From Lithodes maja (taxonomy: Eukaryota > Arthropoda > Malacostraca > Decapoda > Lithodidae), in NCBI GenBank assembly GCA_037953745.1, contig JBAKBP010012283.1, positions 1-64,000 on the forward strand: a DNA stretch of 64,000 nt, written 5' to 3'. Positions 45,382-56,049 of the stretch are shown here, one piece after another (position 1 is the first letter of the stretch; the number at the start of each line of letters is the position of its first letter). The notes beneath the pieces are model-generated. The model saw only the letters and a program-made list of their open reading frames with translations, was not told the DNA's origin and ran no database searches. Both the position numbers and the translations under genes were made by a program.

Positions 45382-47095
45382 TGTCGTGAGTGTGTGTGTG
45401 AGCCTTTGAAGGGAGAGGACGTATGGATTTTTCTCTCCGTGGTGAACAACAAGTTAGTGAGGGAAGGGGTGGTGATGGAATTGTGAAATATACAACAGGG
45501 TGAGTGGGAAATTACGGTGATTTGATATTGGGTGAAACTCTGGAGTTCTATCTAACCAAAATCAAACAACATGTGAAAGAAGAGACAGAAAATTGAAGAG
45601 TGCTGTGCCAGGCAGCGAGGGAGGCGTAAGGACAAGGGGCAAGCCGATGCCAGGCAAAATACCCTCTACCCTTGACTGTCTCCAGCCAACACCACTCACC
45701 CTAGGGTGTGCCCCCCCCCCCCCCTTCCCCACCCACATCCCATCTGTCATCGCGCCAGTGCATGGAGAAGCTGGTCGTGTGAAAGTGGACCGAAATATTC
45801 TGCATGGCGCTAATGCTGAGAGGACGACTGCAGCAGGGGGAAGTATGCAGAAGAGAGACAGCGAAGTACAGCAGAGGCGAAAAGGCGGAGTAAGGGAATA
45901 GAGGAAGGAGCCATAAACCTCGCTGACCACAACACTCCCCCCCCCCCCCCCCTCTCCTCCCCTCGCTTAAAGTAATATGATACCTGACAGTATAAAAGCA
46001 AAACAAACGTGTATTTAAGTATGGTTCTTATCTAAATCCATGGGGGAGATTGTATTGAAAACAAAATGTCAGTGGTAGTTTTTGATGCAATGCAGCTTAA
46101 AAATAAATGTGTGTTTATGTAAGAGTAGTAGTAGCTACTGTATAATAGAGAGAGAGAAACACAGTGACAACAAGTATTCAACCCTCCCTCCTCCCCCCCC
46201 CCCCCATCCTTACCCACACATTCACTTCCCTCTCCTCTCCTTCCCTCTTCCCTCCTTCCCTCTTCCTTCCACTTTCCTCAATGTCCCTCATGCTAATAAT
46301 TTACATGAGTAACATGATGTAATATTTTGTACATATTTTTGACTTGAAAATAATTAAATCTTAGGACATAATTGGCTGGTTTCCATTTAAAGTTAGGCAT
46401 ATTTAGAATGTAAAGCGGCTCAAATTGCCAAGGTTTCTTTAGCTTTGTATAGAGTCATTTAGCTTTGAGGAAACAGGCCGATTATATTAGGTAAGGTTAT
46501 ATATGATTTATGGCCGAGTCAGGAAATCAGACTTGAAGTGGTATATTTCATGTGAGAGTTATCTCTAACGAACTAGTAACTAAGTATACTATTTAAAATA
46601 AGGCATAATTCGCTGATATATTATGTGCATACTGATAACCAGGACCTTTTTCTCAAACTAATAGTAGATTTCTAACATCCTTCTTTAATCCTTAGCACTA
46701 TTGTGACACTTGTCTTTTTAATAATTTTACTCTCTTAATTAGTGTATTTCCTTTCTCACTACAATAATCGTTTTGTATTATATATATACCGTATATATAT
46801 ATATATATATATTTTCCCGTGTTTATTCTTTGTGCGTATTTTTAAACACTACTTTTATTTTACTTTATTTTTCTATTTTCTTTTGCACCCACTGTCTTGT
46901 AATATAGCCTGATCTTCTGTAGCCTTGCATCATACTAGGTGAGTTAAATAACTTATCTTACTCTTTCTATCTCTAACGCTACTCATAGGATGTTTACATT
47001 TTCACCTTTATCGGACAGAGGCTCGTCCCTTAGGAAGAAATGATAGATAGACTCAGTATTAGGGAATAGGTAGGAAATTACGATAATAAGACAAG
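45382..47095. other. Region upstream of the R2/R4-like ORF
   Basis: No convincing frame. It contains C-runs (45,711-45,724; 45,939-45,952; 46,194-46,205), pyrimidine-rich sequence at 46,190-46,280, and an (AT)n run at about 46,782-46,812. The part nearest the ORF is AT-rich and could be the 5' UTR of the retrotransposon or intron and promoter sequence of a derived gene. I cannot place a 5' end for the element. Confidence 0.4.
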
Positions 47096-50000
47096 ATGAT
47101 ATTAACTCGGTCCCAGTCGAGGAATAATCCTGATGACAGACAAAACGCAGTGAGAGATGCAGTACAAATGAACCGTGAAACAGACAATGAAGTTAATGGA
47201 GATGTACAAGCAAACCCTGTTAGAGAAAATGCAGAAAATAACAATCAACAACTGCAGCCCGCAGAAGAAAACGCAGGAATCAATAATTCGCAAGACAACA
47301 GAGGTGTGGAACAAAATGATGAAAATAGTGTAGGCCTAAACGAAGATAATGAGAGAGAAATAATCGAAAATCGTGAACAGAACGAACGACCTCGTAACGT
47401 AAACATGAATGGTGGAGAATGGATGGGACATTCTGGTGACGGACTCACAACATTAGTGAATGAAATCTATACAGAAGTAATACAATGGCAACATAATAAG
47501 TTTGAACTACCGATTTGTGAAGCCGCAAAAGACATGCTGGGGGAACTCAGACGTATGATCCTAAAGTATGTTCAGGATGCCCCTTTGGCGCACGTGGCAA
47601 TCAAGATAGCTTCTTTCATTCCTCAGTTGTTCCTTCAAAGAAAAAGACCAAAGGGAAAACTGAATGAGAACATTAAAGCGCTGAAACAGAGAATGGAGTG
47701 GTGGAAAAATGGGGAGTTAGACAAAATTCTTAGCCAAGTACGAGCAATCCAGCAAAGACTGAAAACAAAACAACGAAGAAAGAGGAAGCCAGATGATATG
47801 GCACGATCAGTGGGAAATAGCATGAGGATTGGTAAAGTGGCACAGGCAGTCAGAATGGTCACTGGGGAAGCCTCAAGTGGGGTGCACGAAGTGAATCGAC
47901 GCATCTTGGACCAGCTGAAGGAGAAACACCCAGAAGCAAAACCAGCAAGTGATGAGGCCAAACTAGACGGGGAATATGTTCCTCCAGACCCGGTGATATA
48001 TGAGAATATAACTGGAGACCTCATATGGAGAAAGGCGCTGAAAACACAGGGAGGAGCAGGTCCATCAGGAGTAGATGCTAAGACTTGGAGGATCTTCCTA
48101 AGTCAAAACAAGTTTGGTTCAGCCGCGGGTGACCTTTGTGAAGCAATAGCAATGCTGGCAAAGAAACTTGCATCGTCACCATGCGTGAACATAGAAGCTC
48201 TGACAGCATGTCGCCTGATACCTTTAAATAAGAATCCAGGAGTTAGACCAGTAGGCGTTGGGGAAGTTCTTAGAAGGATTATTGGAAAAGCAATCATGTC
48301 TGTATTTGGAAAAGATGTACAAAGAGCAGTGGGCAACTTACAAGTATGTGCAGGACAGCAAGCCGGAGGAGAAGCAGCAATACATGCAATGGGGAAGGTG
48401 TATCATGAGGAAGATTGTGAAGCGGTACTGCTAGTGGATGCAACAAATGCCTTTAACACCATTAATAGGGAGGCAGCTATTCACAACATCAAGATCAAAT
48501 GCCCGAGCATCGCAAAGTACATAGAAAATACTTATAAGGAGCCAGCTAACCTGTATATAGTTGGAAGCACAAAGAAGGAAGAAATGAAAATTCTCAAATC
48601 AAATGAAGGAACAACGCAAGGAGATCCAGTGGCAATGGCAATGTACGCACTGGCACTATCAATTCTGCAGCAGAAAATAAAACATGAGGTAACCCGAGTG
48701 AAACAAGTGGCGTATGCAGATGACCTCACAGGTGCAGGAAAAATAGGGGATCTCAAAGAATGGTGGCGGAGAGTACAATCGGTAGGCGAAGTCATTGGGT
48801 ACCATCCGAATGCTAGTAAATCAGTACTAATAGTGAAAGAAAACAAGTATGAAGAAGCGGTGCGGACTTTTGATGGGACAGGAGTGAAGATTACAAAGGA
48901 GGGTCAACGCCATTTGGGAGCAGTAATAGGCACAGAAGAATGCAAGAGAGACTATGTGCGAAAAAAGGTAGCAGAGTGGGTAAAGGAAGTGAAAACCCTG
49001 GCAGACATTGCGAAATCTGAACCACATGCTGCATATACTGCCTTCACATATGGTGTTAAGCACAGATGGACCTTTCTTATGAGAACAGTGCCTGGCATTA
49101 GACAGATGCTCCAACCGCTTGAAGAAGCAATCAGAGGAACATTCATACCGGCCCTAACAGAGATGGAAGGCGTCACGCAAGAGCTAAGAGATCTATTAGC
49201 TCTTCCGCCAAGGTTCGGAGGTATGGGGATCATAAACCCAGTGGAGGCGGCACTACATGAGAACCAAAATTCCCTTAAACTTACTACGTCTCTGACAGAA
49301 AAAATACGTGAGCAAAATGAAAATGATGAGGTGGACGAAGAGGAACAACGAAATGCAAGACAGGAAATTACAAAGAGCAGAGAAGAGAGACAGAAACATA
49401 GCCTAGAACAAATTAAGACCAGATGTAGGGAAGAACTGAAAATGAGAGTTGAGATGGCACAAGACACGGGGGCTTCAAATTGGCTCACATCATTACCAAT
49501 AAAGGAGAAAGGCTTCAGCTTAAATAAACAAGAATTCAATGATGCCGTAGCCTTGAGGTATGGGTGGCCAGTTTCGAACCTGCCGCTGAAATGTGCATGT
49601 GGTGAAATAAACAACTCAGACCACTGTATGACTTGTAAGAAAGGAGGATTCATCTGTATCCGGCATGATGAAGTACGAGACATCACTGCACAAATGCTGG
49701 ACGAGGTGTGCCATGATGTCAGAATCGAACCGGAACTTCTGCCTATGGACGGACAGCGCTTGGCCCACAATACTGCAAATACTTCAAATGAAGCAAGAGT
49801 GGACGTAAGTGCTCGAGGTTTTTGGACGAGGGGACAACGGGCTTTTTTCGACATCAGAATCTTCAACCCAAGAGCACAAACATATCGTGAGCGAGGACAC
49901 AAGGCGGCATACTTGAGAAACGAAAGTGAGAAAAAACGCGCTTATGAAGAAAGAATTTTGAACAGGGATCAAGGAAGCTTTACTCCTCTGGTCTTCTCAT

Positions 50001-50251
50001 CGTCGGGAGGTATGGGACCTTCTGCAAGTGTCTTCTATGCCAGATTAGCTGAACAAATATCGGAGAAAAAGCGCCAGCATAGAAGCCAAGTCATAACTTG
50101 GATGAGATGCCGGCTCTCTTTCTCTCTTCTCAGGTCTGCACTCCTATGTCTCAGGGGTACAAGGTCCTCCCCGCTACAGAGGACAAGAGTGAGAGACTTG
50201 GACTTTGAAATGGTCGTGGCGGAGGGACGAATTGGGGAACAACTAGGTTGA
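47096..50251 (+). CDS. Reverse transcriptase with C-terminal zinc knuckle and restriction-like endonuclease (R2/R4-like)
   Basis: An intact frame of 1,051 codons from the ATG at 47,096. Residues 1-130 are Asn/Glu-rich with no visible zinc finger, followed by a basic helical region (to about 240). RT motifs: GGAGPSGVDAKTWR near 320, LIPLNKNPGVRPVGVGE near 373, VDATNAFN with Asp 448, EGTTQGDP near 505, YADD at 540-543, RHLGAVIG; then LPPRFGGMG near 703. A knuckle C-x-C-x7-H-x3-C starts at Cys 833. The endonuclease motif is RVDV (Asp 903) followed by FFDIR (Asp 919), the PD...D/E type of restriction-like nucleases. The end WMRCRLSFSLLRSALLCLRG is helical. R2 and R4/Dong proteins share this order, cut one target and prime on it. 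Unlike R2 I see no N-terminal DNA-binding fingers. It may be an active element or a domesticated derivative. Confidence 0.88.
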   Translation: MILTRSQSRNNPDDRQNAVRDAVQMNRETDNEVNGDVQANPVRENAENNNQQLQPAEENAGINNSQDNRGVEQNDENSVGLNEDNEREIIENREQNERPRNVNMNGGEWMGHSGDGLTTLVNEIYTEVIQWQHNKFELPICEAAKDMLGELRRMILKYVQDAPLAHVAIKIASFIPQLFLQRKRPKGKLNENIKALKQRMEWWKNGELDKILSQVRAIQQRLKTKQRRKRKPDDMARSVGNSMRIGKVAQAVRMVTGEASSGVHEVNRRILDQLKEKHPEAKPASDEAKLDGEYVPPDPVIYENITGDLIWRKALKTQGGAGPSGVDAKTWRIFLSQNKFGSAAGDLCEAIAMLAKKLASSPCVNIEALTACRLIPLNKNPGVRPVGVGEVLRRIIGKAIMSVFGKDVQRAVGNLQVCAGQQAGGEAAIHAMGKVYHEEDCEAVLLVDATNAFNTINREAAIHNIKIKCPSIAKYIENTYKEPANLYIVGSTKKEEMKILKSNEGTTQGDPVAMAMYALALSILQQKIKHEVTRVKQVAYADDLTGAGKIGDLKEWWRRVQSVGEVIGYHPNASKSVLIVKENKYEEAVRTFDGTGVKITKEGQRHLGAVIGTEECKRDYVRKKVAEWVKEVKTLADIAKSEPHAAYTAFTYGVKHRWTFLMRTVPGIRQMLQPLEEAIRGTFIPALTEMEGVTQELRDLLALPPRFGGMGIINPVEAALHENQNSLKLTTSLTEKIREQNENDEVDEEEQRNARQEITKSREERQKHSLEQIKTRCREELKMRVEMAQDTGASNWLTSLPIKEKGFSLNKQEFNDAVALRYGWPVSNLPLKCACGEINNSDHCMTCKKGGFICIRHDEVRDITAQMLDEVCHDVRIEPELLPMDGQRLAHNTANTSNEARVDVSARGFWTRGQRAFFDIRIFNPRAQTYRERGHKAAYLRNESEKKRAYEERILNRDQGSFTPLVFSSSGGMGPSASVFYARLAEQISEKKRQHRSQVITWMRCRLSFSLLRSALLCLRGTRSSPLQRTRVRDLDFEMVVAEGRIGEQLG

Positions 50252-50336
50252 TTGTAGGGAGGTACTGGTACAATAAGATAAACTACAATGTAACTAGAAT
50301 AAGATAGATTGTACACCACTTTGTAACTGTCCCCTT

Positions 50337-50342
50337 AATAAA
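50337..50342 (+). promoter_or_regulatory. Polyadenylation signal AATAAA
   Basis: Lies 85 bases after the stop of the R2/R4-like ORF and just before a GT-rich tract, the usual layout of a eukaryotic 3' end (AATAAA, then G/T-rich downstream element). Confidence 0.6.
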
Positions 50343-50355
50343 AGTCTGTTGTGTA

Positions 50356-50440
50356 GTTTGTGGGTGGGTGTGTGTGTGTGGGTGTGGGTGCGGGGGTGTT
50401 TGTGGGTGGGTGTGGGTGTGTAGGGGGGGGGGGGGAGGGC
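50356..50440. repeat. GT/GGGTGT microsatellite and G-run
   Basis: A degenerate (GT)n/(GGGTGT)n tract followed by a run of about 14 G at 50,424-50,437. It may mark the end of the retrotransposon insertion. Confidence 0.8.
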
Positions 50441-50478
50441 TGGGGAATGTAGAGGAGGGAGGTGGTGGAGGAGCTTAA

Positions 50479-50849
50479 GGGAGCCCACCTCGATTTTTTT
50501 CTCTTTCTTTCCCTCTCTTTGGCTTGTATCCATTCGGCCCCATTCAGCCTACTATTTTAAAACGTTTACCCCCATCCAGGTGTCAATGTTTTCCTGGTGA
50601 GCGGTAGCGAGCCAGCATATATATATATTTTTTAGAGCAAGCTAAATTTGTAAATTTTTCGATAGAAAAATTTCTCCGGCGAAGCCGGATTTCTTCATAC
50701 AATGCTGGCTCGCATTCGCTTGCCAGGAAGATATCGACACCTGGATGGAAATAAACGTCTTAAAACAGTTGGCTGAATGGGGCTGAATGGATACAAGCCA
50801 GAGAAAGAGAGAAAAGGAGAGAAAGTTAAAAAAAAAACAGGTGACCCCC
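50479..50849. mobile_element. MITE family X, copy 1
   Basis: The element is bounded by TTAA at 50,475-50,478 and 50,850-50,853. The two halves are long imperfect inverted repeats: a pyrimidine-rich end, TTGTATCCATTCGGCCCCAT, GTTTACCCCCATCCAGGTGT, then GCGAGCCAGCAT. The middle contains a small hairpin, CCGGCGAAGCCGG, at 50,676-50,688. No coding capacity. TTAA suggests piggyBac-type mobilisation. Confidence 0.75.
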
Positions 50850-50853
50850 TTAA

Positions 50854-51133
50854 TTAAAATTTAAAACTTGCGAACTAAACAAACCAAAATTGGGACAAGG
50901 ACAATATAAAGTCAAATTAAATTATCAAAATCGCTATGTGGAAACAACGCTTACTAAAATGAAAATTATGAAATAAAAGAACACAATCCACCACATAGGG
51001 TGTACATTACTACATGAGCAAGTTAATCTGTTGAGATCTTAATCTAAATGAGAGATGGGGAGGGATGATTATATGAGGAATGCTGTGGAAAAAGAATGAT
51101 ATTAAGGGAGTTATTTTACACAACGATTGTCAA
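50854..51133. other. Spacer between MITEs
   Basis: AT-rich sequence without recognised feature. Confidence 0.4.
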
Positions 51134-51137
51134 TTAA

Positions 51138-51334
51138 CCCCTTCTGTTACCGGAGACGTCATTTGAGTTTCTTCTAGCCATATTTAGACGATTTTGTTCA
51201 GTTTAAGAAGGATCTGTGTTAGCAAAAAGGGTTAAGTGAGAGTTTTGAAACCTGATAATTGCTGGAAGGTCCTTTTTAAACTAAATAAAAATTGCCAGAA
51301 TAAAGTTAAATGGACGGAACCGGTAATGAAGGGG
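51138..51334. mobile_element. MITE family Z, copy 1 (piggyBac type)
   Basis: TTAA at 51,134-51,137 and 51,335-51,338 flank terminal inverted repeats CCCCTTCTGTTACCG and CGGTAATGAAGGGG. The 197-bp body shares the word AAGGATCTGTG with the second copy at 55,768. No coding capacity. Confidence 0.8.
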
Positions 51335-51420
51335 TTAAAGGCGAAAGTTATATTTATATTTATATTTATTAATTATTTAATTAGTGTTTAGTTTCCTCCC
51401 TAGACCTCCATCAAGCTTAA

Positions 51421-51822
51421 GGGGGGACACCTTGCTTTTTTTCTCTTACTCTCCTTTTCTCTCCCTCTCTCTTTGGTTTGTATCCATTCGGCCCCATTCA
51501 GCCTACTGTTTTAAGACGTTTACCCCCATCCAGGGTGTCAATATTTTCCTGGCGAGCGGTAGCGAGCCAGCATATATATATATATATATATATTTGTTTT
51601 GACAGCAAGCTAAATCTGTAAATATTTCGATAGAAAAATGTCTCTGGCGAAGCTGGATTTCTCCATACAATGCTGGCTTGCTATCGCTCGCCAGGAAGAA
51701 ATCGACACCTGGATGGGGATAAACGTCTTAAAACAGTTGGCTGAAGGGGGCCACATGGATACAAGCCAGGGAAAGAGAGAAAAGGAGAGAAAGCTAAAAA
51801 AAAAAAAAGCCGGTGACCCTCC
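51421..51822. mobile_element. MITE family X, copy 2
   Basis: TTAA at 51,417-51,420 and 51,823-51,826. Same structure as copy 1, with an (AT)n expansion in the middle (about 51,572-51,592). The bases immediately before it (GTTTAG through CCATCAAGC) are the end of a family Y element, so X has landed at or next to a Y terminus. Confidence 0.8.
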
Positions 51823-51978
51823 TTAACTAGCATCATAAGTTGGAGAAAATCAAATGTTTGTCAAGATTATGTCAAGAGGAATTATCATCATATATATATA
51901 TATATATTTACGAGAACATATATCGTTACCGGTATATTACGTTCATGAAGCTACCATGGTGCAGTTGGAATATATGTA

Positions 51979-52189
51979 CAGTCGCGCTAATAAGTCATGT
52001 CTCGGCACCAAGTATGTTTTGATCAATAATTGGCATCAGCAATATCTGAGCTTCATTTCTTCATATCAAGTGAAATATACAAACATGTTCCTATACTTAC
52101 TCACCCTATTCAACATCTGACCGACATTAATACAGCACAAAGCAAGCCATACGTAATGACAGCTGGGACATGACTTATTAGCGCGACCG
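51979..52189. mobile_element. Mariner-type MITE
   Basis: Terminal inverted repeats of about 23 bp (CAGTCGCGCTAATAAGTC at 51,979 onward; the complement ends at 52,189 with a single mismatch) are flanked by TA at 51,977-51,978 and 52,190-52,191, the target of Tc1/mariner transposases. The 211-bp body has no transposase. Confidence 0.8.
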
Positions 52190-52264
52190 TACATGCTCAG
52201 ATTAATATGCAGGATTCGAAACTGCATAACAAATCGTAGGGTTGTGCAAATTTCTTTAACTGTC

Positions 52265-52345
52265 TTGATAGCGTACCGGTAATGCGTAAGTGCGCGGAAT
52301 TTCGATGTGAGTGTCCTAGGTTCGAGTCCTTGGAGTGCAACATGT
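52265..52345 (+). repeat. tRNA-like promoter pair, possible SINE head
   Basis: TAGCGTACCGG (52,269-52,279) fits a pol III A box, and GGTTCGAGTCC (52,319-52,329) is a perfect B box, 40 bp apart as in tRNA genes. I cannot fold a full cloverleaf, so this looks like a tRNA-derived SINE head rather than a working tRNA. No SINE tail is evident. Confidence 0.45.
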
Positions 52346-52502
52346 ATTTGTTGATTGCATTAATTGAGTTTAGAAGTAAAGTTGGTTGGTGGAAACATGA
52401 ATATTACACTCTTACAAGGAGAACATAAAAGTCCACAGAATTCCAATGATAGGGAATAAATCAGGATTTTATCTTTAGCTGCAGCAGTAAAAGTCTATTT
52501 CA

Positions 52503-53761
52503 GGGGAGGTTTTTAGTTGATTCCCTAGACTTCCATCAAGCTTAAAATTAAGGGGAGGTTTTTAGTTGATTTCCTAGACTTCCATCAAGCTTAAAATTAA
52601 GGGGAGGTTTTTAGTTGATTCCCTAGACTTCCATCAAGCTTAAAATTAAGGGGAGGTTTTTAGTTGATTCCCTAGACTTCCATCAAGCTTAAAATTAAGG
52701 GGAGGTTTTTAGTTGATTCCTAGACTTCCATCAAGCTTAACATTAAGGGGAGGTTTTTAGTTAATTCCCTAGACTTCCATCAAGCTTAAAATTAAGGGGA
52801 AGTTTTTAGTTGATTCCCTAGACTTCCATCAAGCTTAAAATTAAGGGGAGGTTTTTAGTTGATTCCCTAGACTTCCATCAAGCTTAAAATTAGGGGGAAG
52901 TTTTTAGTGGATTCCCTAGACTTCCATCAAGCTTAAAATTAAGGGGAAGTTTTTAGTGGATTCCCTAGACTTCCATCAAGCTTAAAATTAAGGGGAGGTT
53001 TTTAGTGGATTCCCTAGACTTCCATGAAGCTTAAAATTAAGGGGAGGTTTTTAGTTGATTCCCTAGACTTCCATCAAGCTTAAAATTAAGGGGAGGTTTT
53101 TAGTGGATTCCCTAGACTTCCATCAAGCTTCAAATTAAGGGGAGGTTTTTAGTTGATTCCCTAGACTTCCATCAAGCTTAAAATTAAGGGGAGGTTTTTA
53201 GTTGATTCCCTAGACTTCCATCAAGCTTAAAATTAAGGGGAGGTTTTTAGTTGATTCCCTAGACTTCCATCAAGCTTAAAATTAAGGGGAGGTTTTTAGT
53301 TGATTGCCTAGACTTCCATCAAGCTTAAAATTAAGGGGAGGTTTTTAGTTGATTCCCTAGACTTCCATGAAGCTTAAAATTAAGGGGAGGTTTTTAGTTG
53401 ATTCCCTAGACTTCCATCAAGCTTAAAATTAAGGGGAGGTTTTTAGTTGATTCCCTAGACTTCCATCAAGCTTAAAATTAAGGGGAGGTTTTTAGTTGAT
53501 TCCCTAGACTTCCATCAAGCTTAAAATTAAGGGGAGGTTTTTAGTTGATTCCCTAGACTTCCATCAAGCTTAAAATTAAGGGGAGGTTTTTAGTTGATTC
53601 CCTAGACTTCCATCAAGCTTAAAATTAAGGGGAAGTATTTAGTTGATTCCCTAGACTTCCATCAAGCTTAAAATTAAGGGGAGGTTTTTAGTTGATTCCC
53701 TAGACTTCCATCAAGCTTAAAATTAAGGGGAAGTTTTTAGTTGATTCCCTAGACTTCCATC
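52503..53761 (+). repeat. 49-bp satellite derived from the end of MITE family Y
   Basis: About 26 nearly identical 49-bp units (TTAAGGGGAGGTTTTTAGTT, GATTCCCTAGACTTCCATCA, AGCTTAAAA). The unit is the terminal segment of family Y: it begins with the TTAAGGGGAG end and includes the CTAGACTTCCATCAAGCTTA subterminal sequence. Variation is light (AAGT for AGGT, GTGGATT for GTTGATT) and is shared by neighbouring units, as expected for recent tandem amplification. The array is cut by a LINE at 53,762 and resumes at 54,902. Confidence 0.92.
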
Positions 53762-54901
53762 TATCTATCTATCTATCTATCTATTGCCTGATGCCGTGAT
53801 CCCCGAAGGGGTGGCCACGAACGAACCGCCCCCATGCACCTCTGTCCCCAGTCAGTCGACGCCCCTCCCCCCAACCAGCACCGCCTTCGTTCATGTAGTT
53901 CCTCACTCCATCCTTCCACCTCATATTCGGTCTACCTCTCCCCCTCTGTCCCTCCACCTCGCTCTCGTACACCCTCTTAGTCATTCTCTCGCTTTCCATA
54001 CGTTCCATATGGCCGAACCATCTCAAGTTGTTCCTTTTCACACTTTCCAGCACATCTACCTCCACACCACACCTCCTTCTTACTTCCTCATTAGTCTGTC
54101 TATCCCTCCATGTAACTCCGCACGCACTCCTTAAGTAATTCATTTCCACTGCTCTCACTCTTGGTCTGAGTCTCTCAACCAACGTCCATGCTTCGCTTCC
54201 GTAAGTCAGTGTCGGGATTACCACACTGTCATGCAAGGACTTCTTCACTTCCATACTGACCACCCTATTTCTTGTTACTGCTTTTAGCGTTCCTACAACC
54301 CTCTTCCCCTGTTGTACCCTCTCCCGCACCTCTTCATCCATAGTCCCATCTTTACTCAACACACAGCCCAGATACTTAAAAGAGTTGACGATCTCCATAG
54401 CCTGACCGTTCAGCTTCACCTCACACTCTGTGACTTCACCCCTTTCGAAAACCATAACCTTGCTCTTCCCCGTATTTAACTTCAAATTCCGTTTTTCGCA
54501 CACTGTTCCAAACTCATTTACCAGACCCTGCAACTCCCATTCATTATCACTCATCAGAACTGTATCATCCGCAAACAGCAGTATAGGTAGCTTCCACTCA
54601 ATTCCCTCCCTTTTCAGCGATACACCAACATCCACTGCTCTTGATAGTATTTCTTTCATAACTCCATCCATATATACAGTAAACAACCACGGGGACATCA
54701 CACACCCCTGTTTCAAACCAACATTCAGGTCAAAGAACTCGCTCTGCTCACTCTCCACACGTACTGCCGCCTTTGCACCCTCATACATGCTCTTCACTGC
54801 TTTCAGCAACTTGCCCTCTACTCCGTATATTCTAAGTACTTTCCACAAACCTTCTCTATCCACTCTGTCATAGGCCTTCTCCAAGTCCATAAAGGCAACA
54901 T
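53762..54901 (-). mobile_element. 5'-truncated RTE-like LINE in the 49-bp satellite
   Basis: A 9-bp direct repeat, ACTTCCATC, at 53,753-53,761 and 54,902-54,910 bounds the element. On the - strand it ends in a (GATA)n tail after GGCAATAGATAG, a microsatellite tail typical of RTE-type LINEs, shared with the short element at 5,140-5,523. Only the RT onward remains. Confidence 0.9.
53781..54890 (-). pseudogene. RTE-like reverse transcriptase fragment, frame intact
   Basis: 369 codons without interruption, starting inside RT motif A (MDLEKAYDRVD, first catalytic Asp at residue 2), then GLKQGCVMSPWLF near 58-70, LLFADDTVLM with FADD at 106-109, LKLNTGKSKVM, FKYLGCVL, and a C-terminal region with RWFGHMERM and the basic RGRGRPNMRWKDGV. 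It lacks the endonuclease and the first third of the RT, so it cannot work alone. The open frame shows that the insertion is young. Confidence 0.88.
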
Positions 54902-55190
54902 ACTTCCATCAAGCTTAAAATTAAGGGGAGGTTTTTAGTGGATTCCCTAGACTTCCATCAAGCTTAAAATTACTCCCCCTTGACCCCCGTTCAAGATAAA
55001 TTTGTACATTTTTCGGTAGAAAATTTTTCCGGCCGAAGGCCGGTTCCCCTTAGGTACAGGCTCGCTACCGCTCGCCAGGAAAAAATCGACACCTAAATGG
55101 CACGAATGGTCTTAAAATTGACAGAAATGGGGCGAGGGTTCTTAAAATCGCCAAACTAATGTTGATCATTGAATGTTGACCATAAATGCT
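54902..55190. repeat. End of the satellite and half of a family Y element
   Basis: One or two more 49-bp units follow, then the sequence continues into the family Y interior (CAAGATAAATTTGTAC, hairpin CCGGCCGAAGGCCGG at 55,029-55,043, GCTCGCTACCGCTCGCCAGG). The satellite therefore grew out of the end of this element. Confidence 0.8.
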
Positions 55191-55258
55191 CTCGTGTGAT
55201 ACCGGCTTTATGGGCAAAAGGACTGATAATAACACAGCAACATCAGCTACGGATTTAA

Positions 55259-55763
55259 GGGGAGATTTCCACCTGGAGGATTTTTGTCTGAACTTCTTTC
55301 TCCCTCATGTTTAGCCCCATTGCTTTTGAGATTTTAAGACGTTCGCCCTAGTAGTTTTGACATTTTAAGACATTTTGACCCATTTCTGTCAATTTTAAGA
55401 CCTTTCGTGCCATTAAGGTGTCCATTTGTTCCTGGCGAGCGATAGCGAGCCTGTAATTTAAGAGCAACCACATTTTTCTACCGAAAAATTTACAAATTTA
55501 TCTTGAAAGGGGGTCTAGGGGGTGTAATTTTAAGGTTGATGAAAACGTAGGGAACAAACTACAATTTTAAGACCTTTCGTGCCATTAAGGTGTCGATTTT
55601 TTCCTGGCGAGCGATAGCGAGCCTGTAATTTAAGAGCAACCACATTTTTCTACCGAAAAATTTACAAATTTATCTTGAAAGGGGGTCTAGGGGGTGTAAT
55701 TTTAAGCTTGATGAAAACGTAGGGAACAAACTACAAACCTCCCCTTAAACTAAATACCTCCCC
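55259..55763 (+). mobile_element. MITE family Y, copy with internal duplication
   Basis: TTAA at 55,255-55,258 and 55,764-55,767. Starts GGGGAGATTTCCAC and ends TACCTCCCC, the short inverted ends of the family. A block of about 170 bp (AAGACCTTTCGTGCCATTAA through GGGAACAAACTAC) is present twice in tandem, near 55,390 and 55,565. Confidence 0.8.
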
Positions 55764-55767
55764 TTAA

Positions 55768-55974
55768 CTCCTTCATTACCGAGCATGATTGTTTTCTATT
55801 TTTTCAAACATATGTAGAATCTTTGTATGTTGCTAAGGAAGGATCTGTGGTAGTTACAAGGGTGACTCGAGATACTTTGAAGCCTTTTAATTGCCTCATG
55901 TCCTTCCTAAGCTGAATATAACTGTATAATCCTAGCCATAATTCAATGGAAAAGACGGCTCGGTTTTGAAGGGG
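55768..55974. mobile_element. MITE family Z, copy 2 (piggyBac type)
   Basis: TTAA at 55,764-55,767 (shared with the preceding Y element) and 55,975-55,978. Ends CTCCTTCATTACCG and CGGTTTTGAAGGGG match copy 1. The shared TTAA means one element inserted exactly at the target duplication of the other. Confidence 0.8.
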
Positions 55975-56049
55975 TTAAAATTGTTTACGGTCACAGGGAA
56001 GGTAGCACACTTGTCAACATTATAGGTTTTAGTCCCGAAGGGAAGAAGG

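Noticed and set aside
45562..46006. Frames of about 100 codons around 45.6-46.0 kb on both strands
   Set aside because: They overlap one another, cross C-runs and have low-complexity Pro/Gly or Cys/Ser composition. No support as genes.
47059..50319. Several - strand frames opposite the R2/R4-like ORF, up to 316 codons
   Set aside because: They are shadows of the + strand ORF, whose RT and nuclease motifs are clear.
52503..53769. CRISPR-like array (regular 49-bp period)
   Set aside because: There are no unique spacers between the repeats. It is a simple satellite whose unit is a MITE end, in a eukaryotic context.
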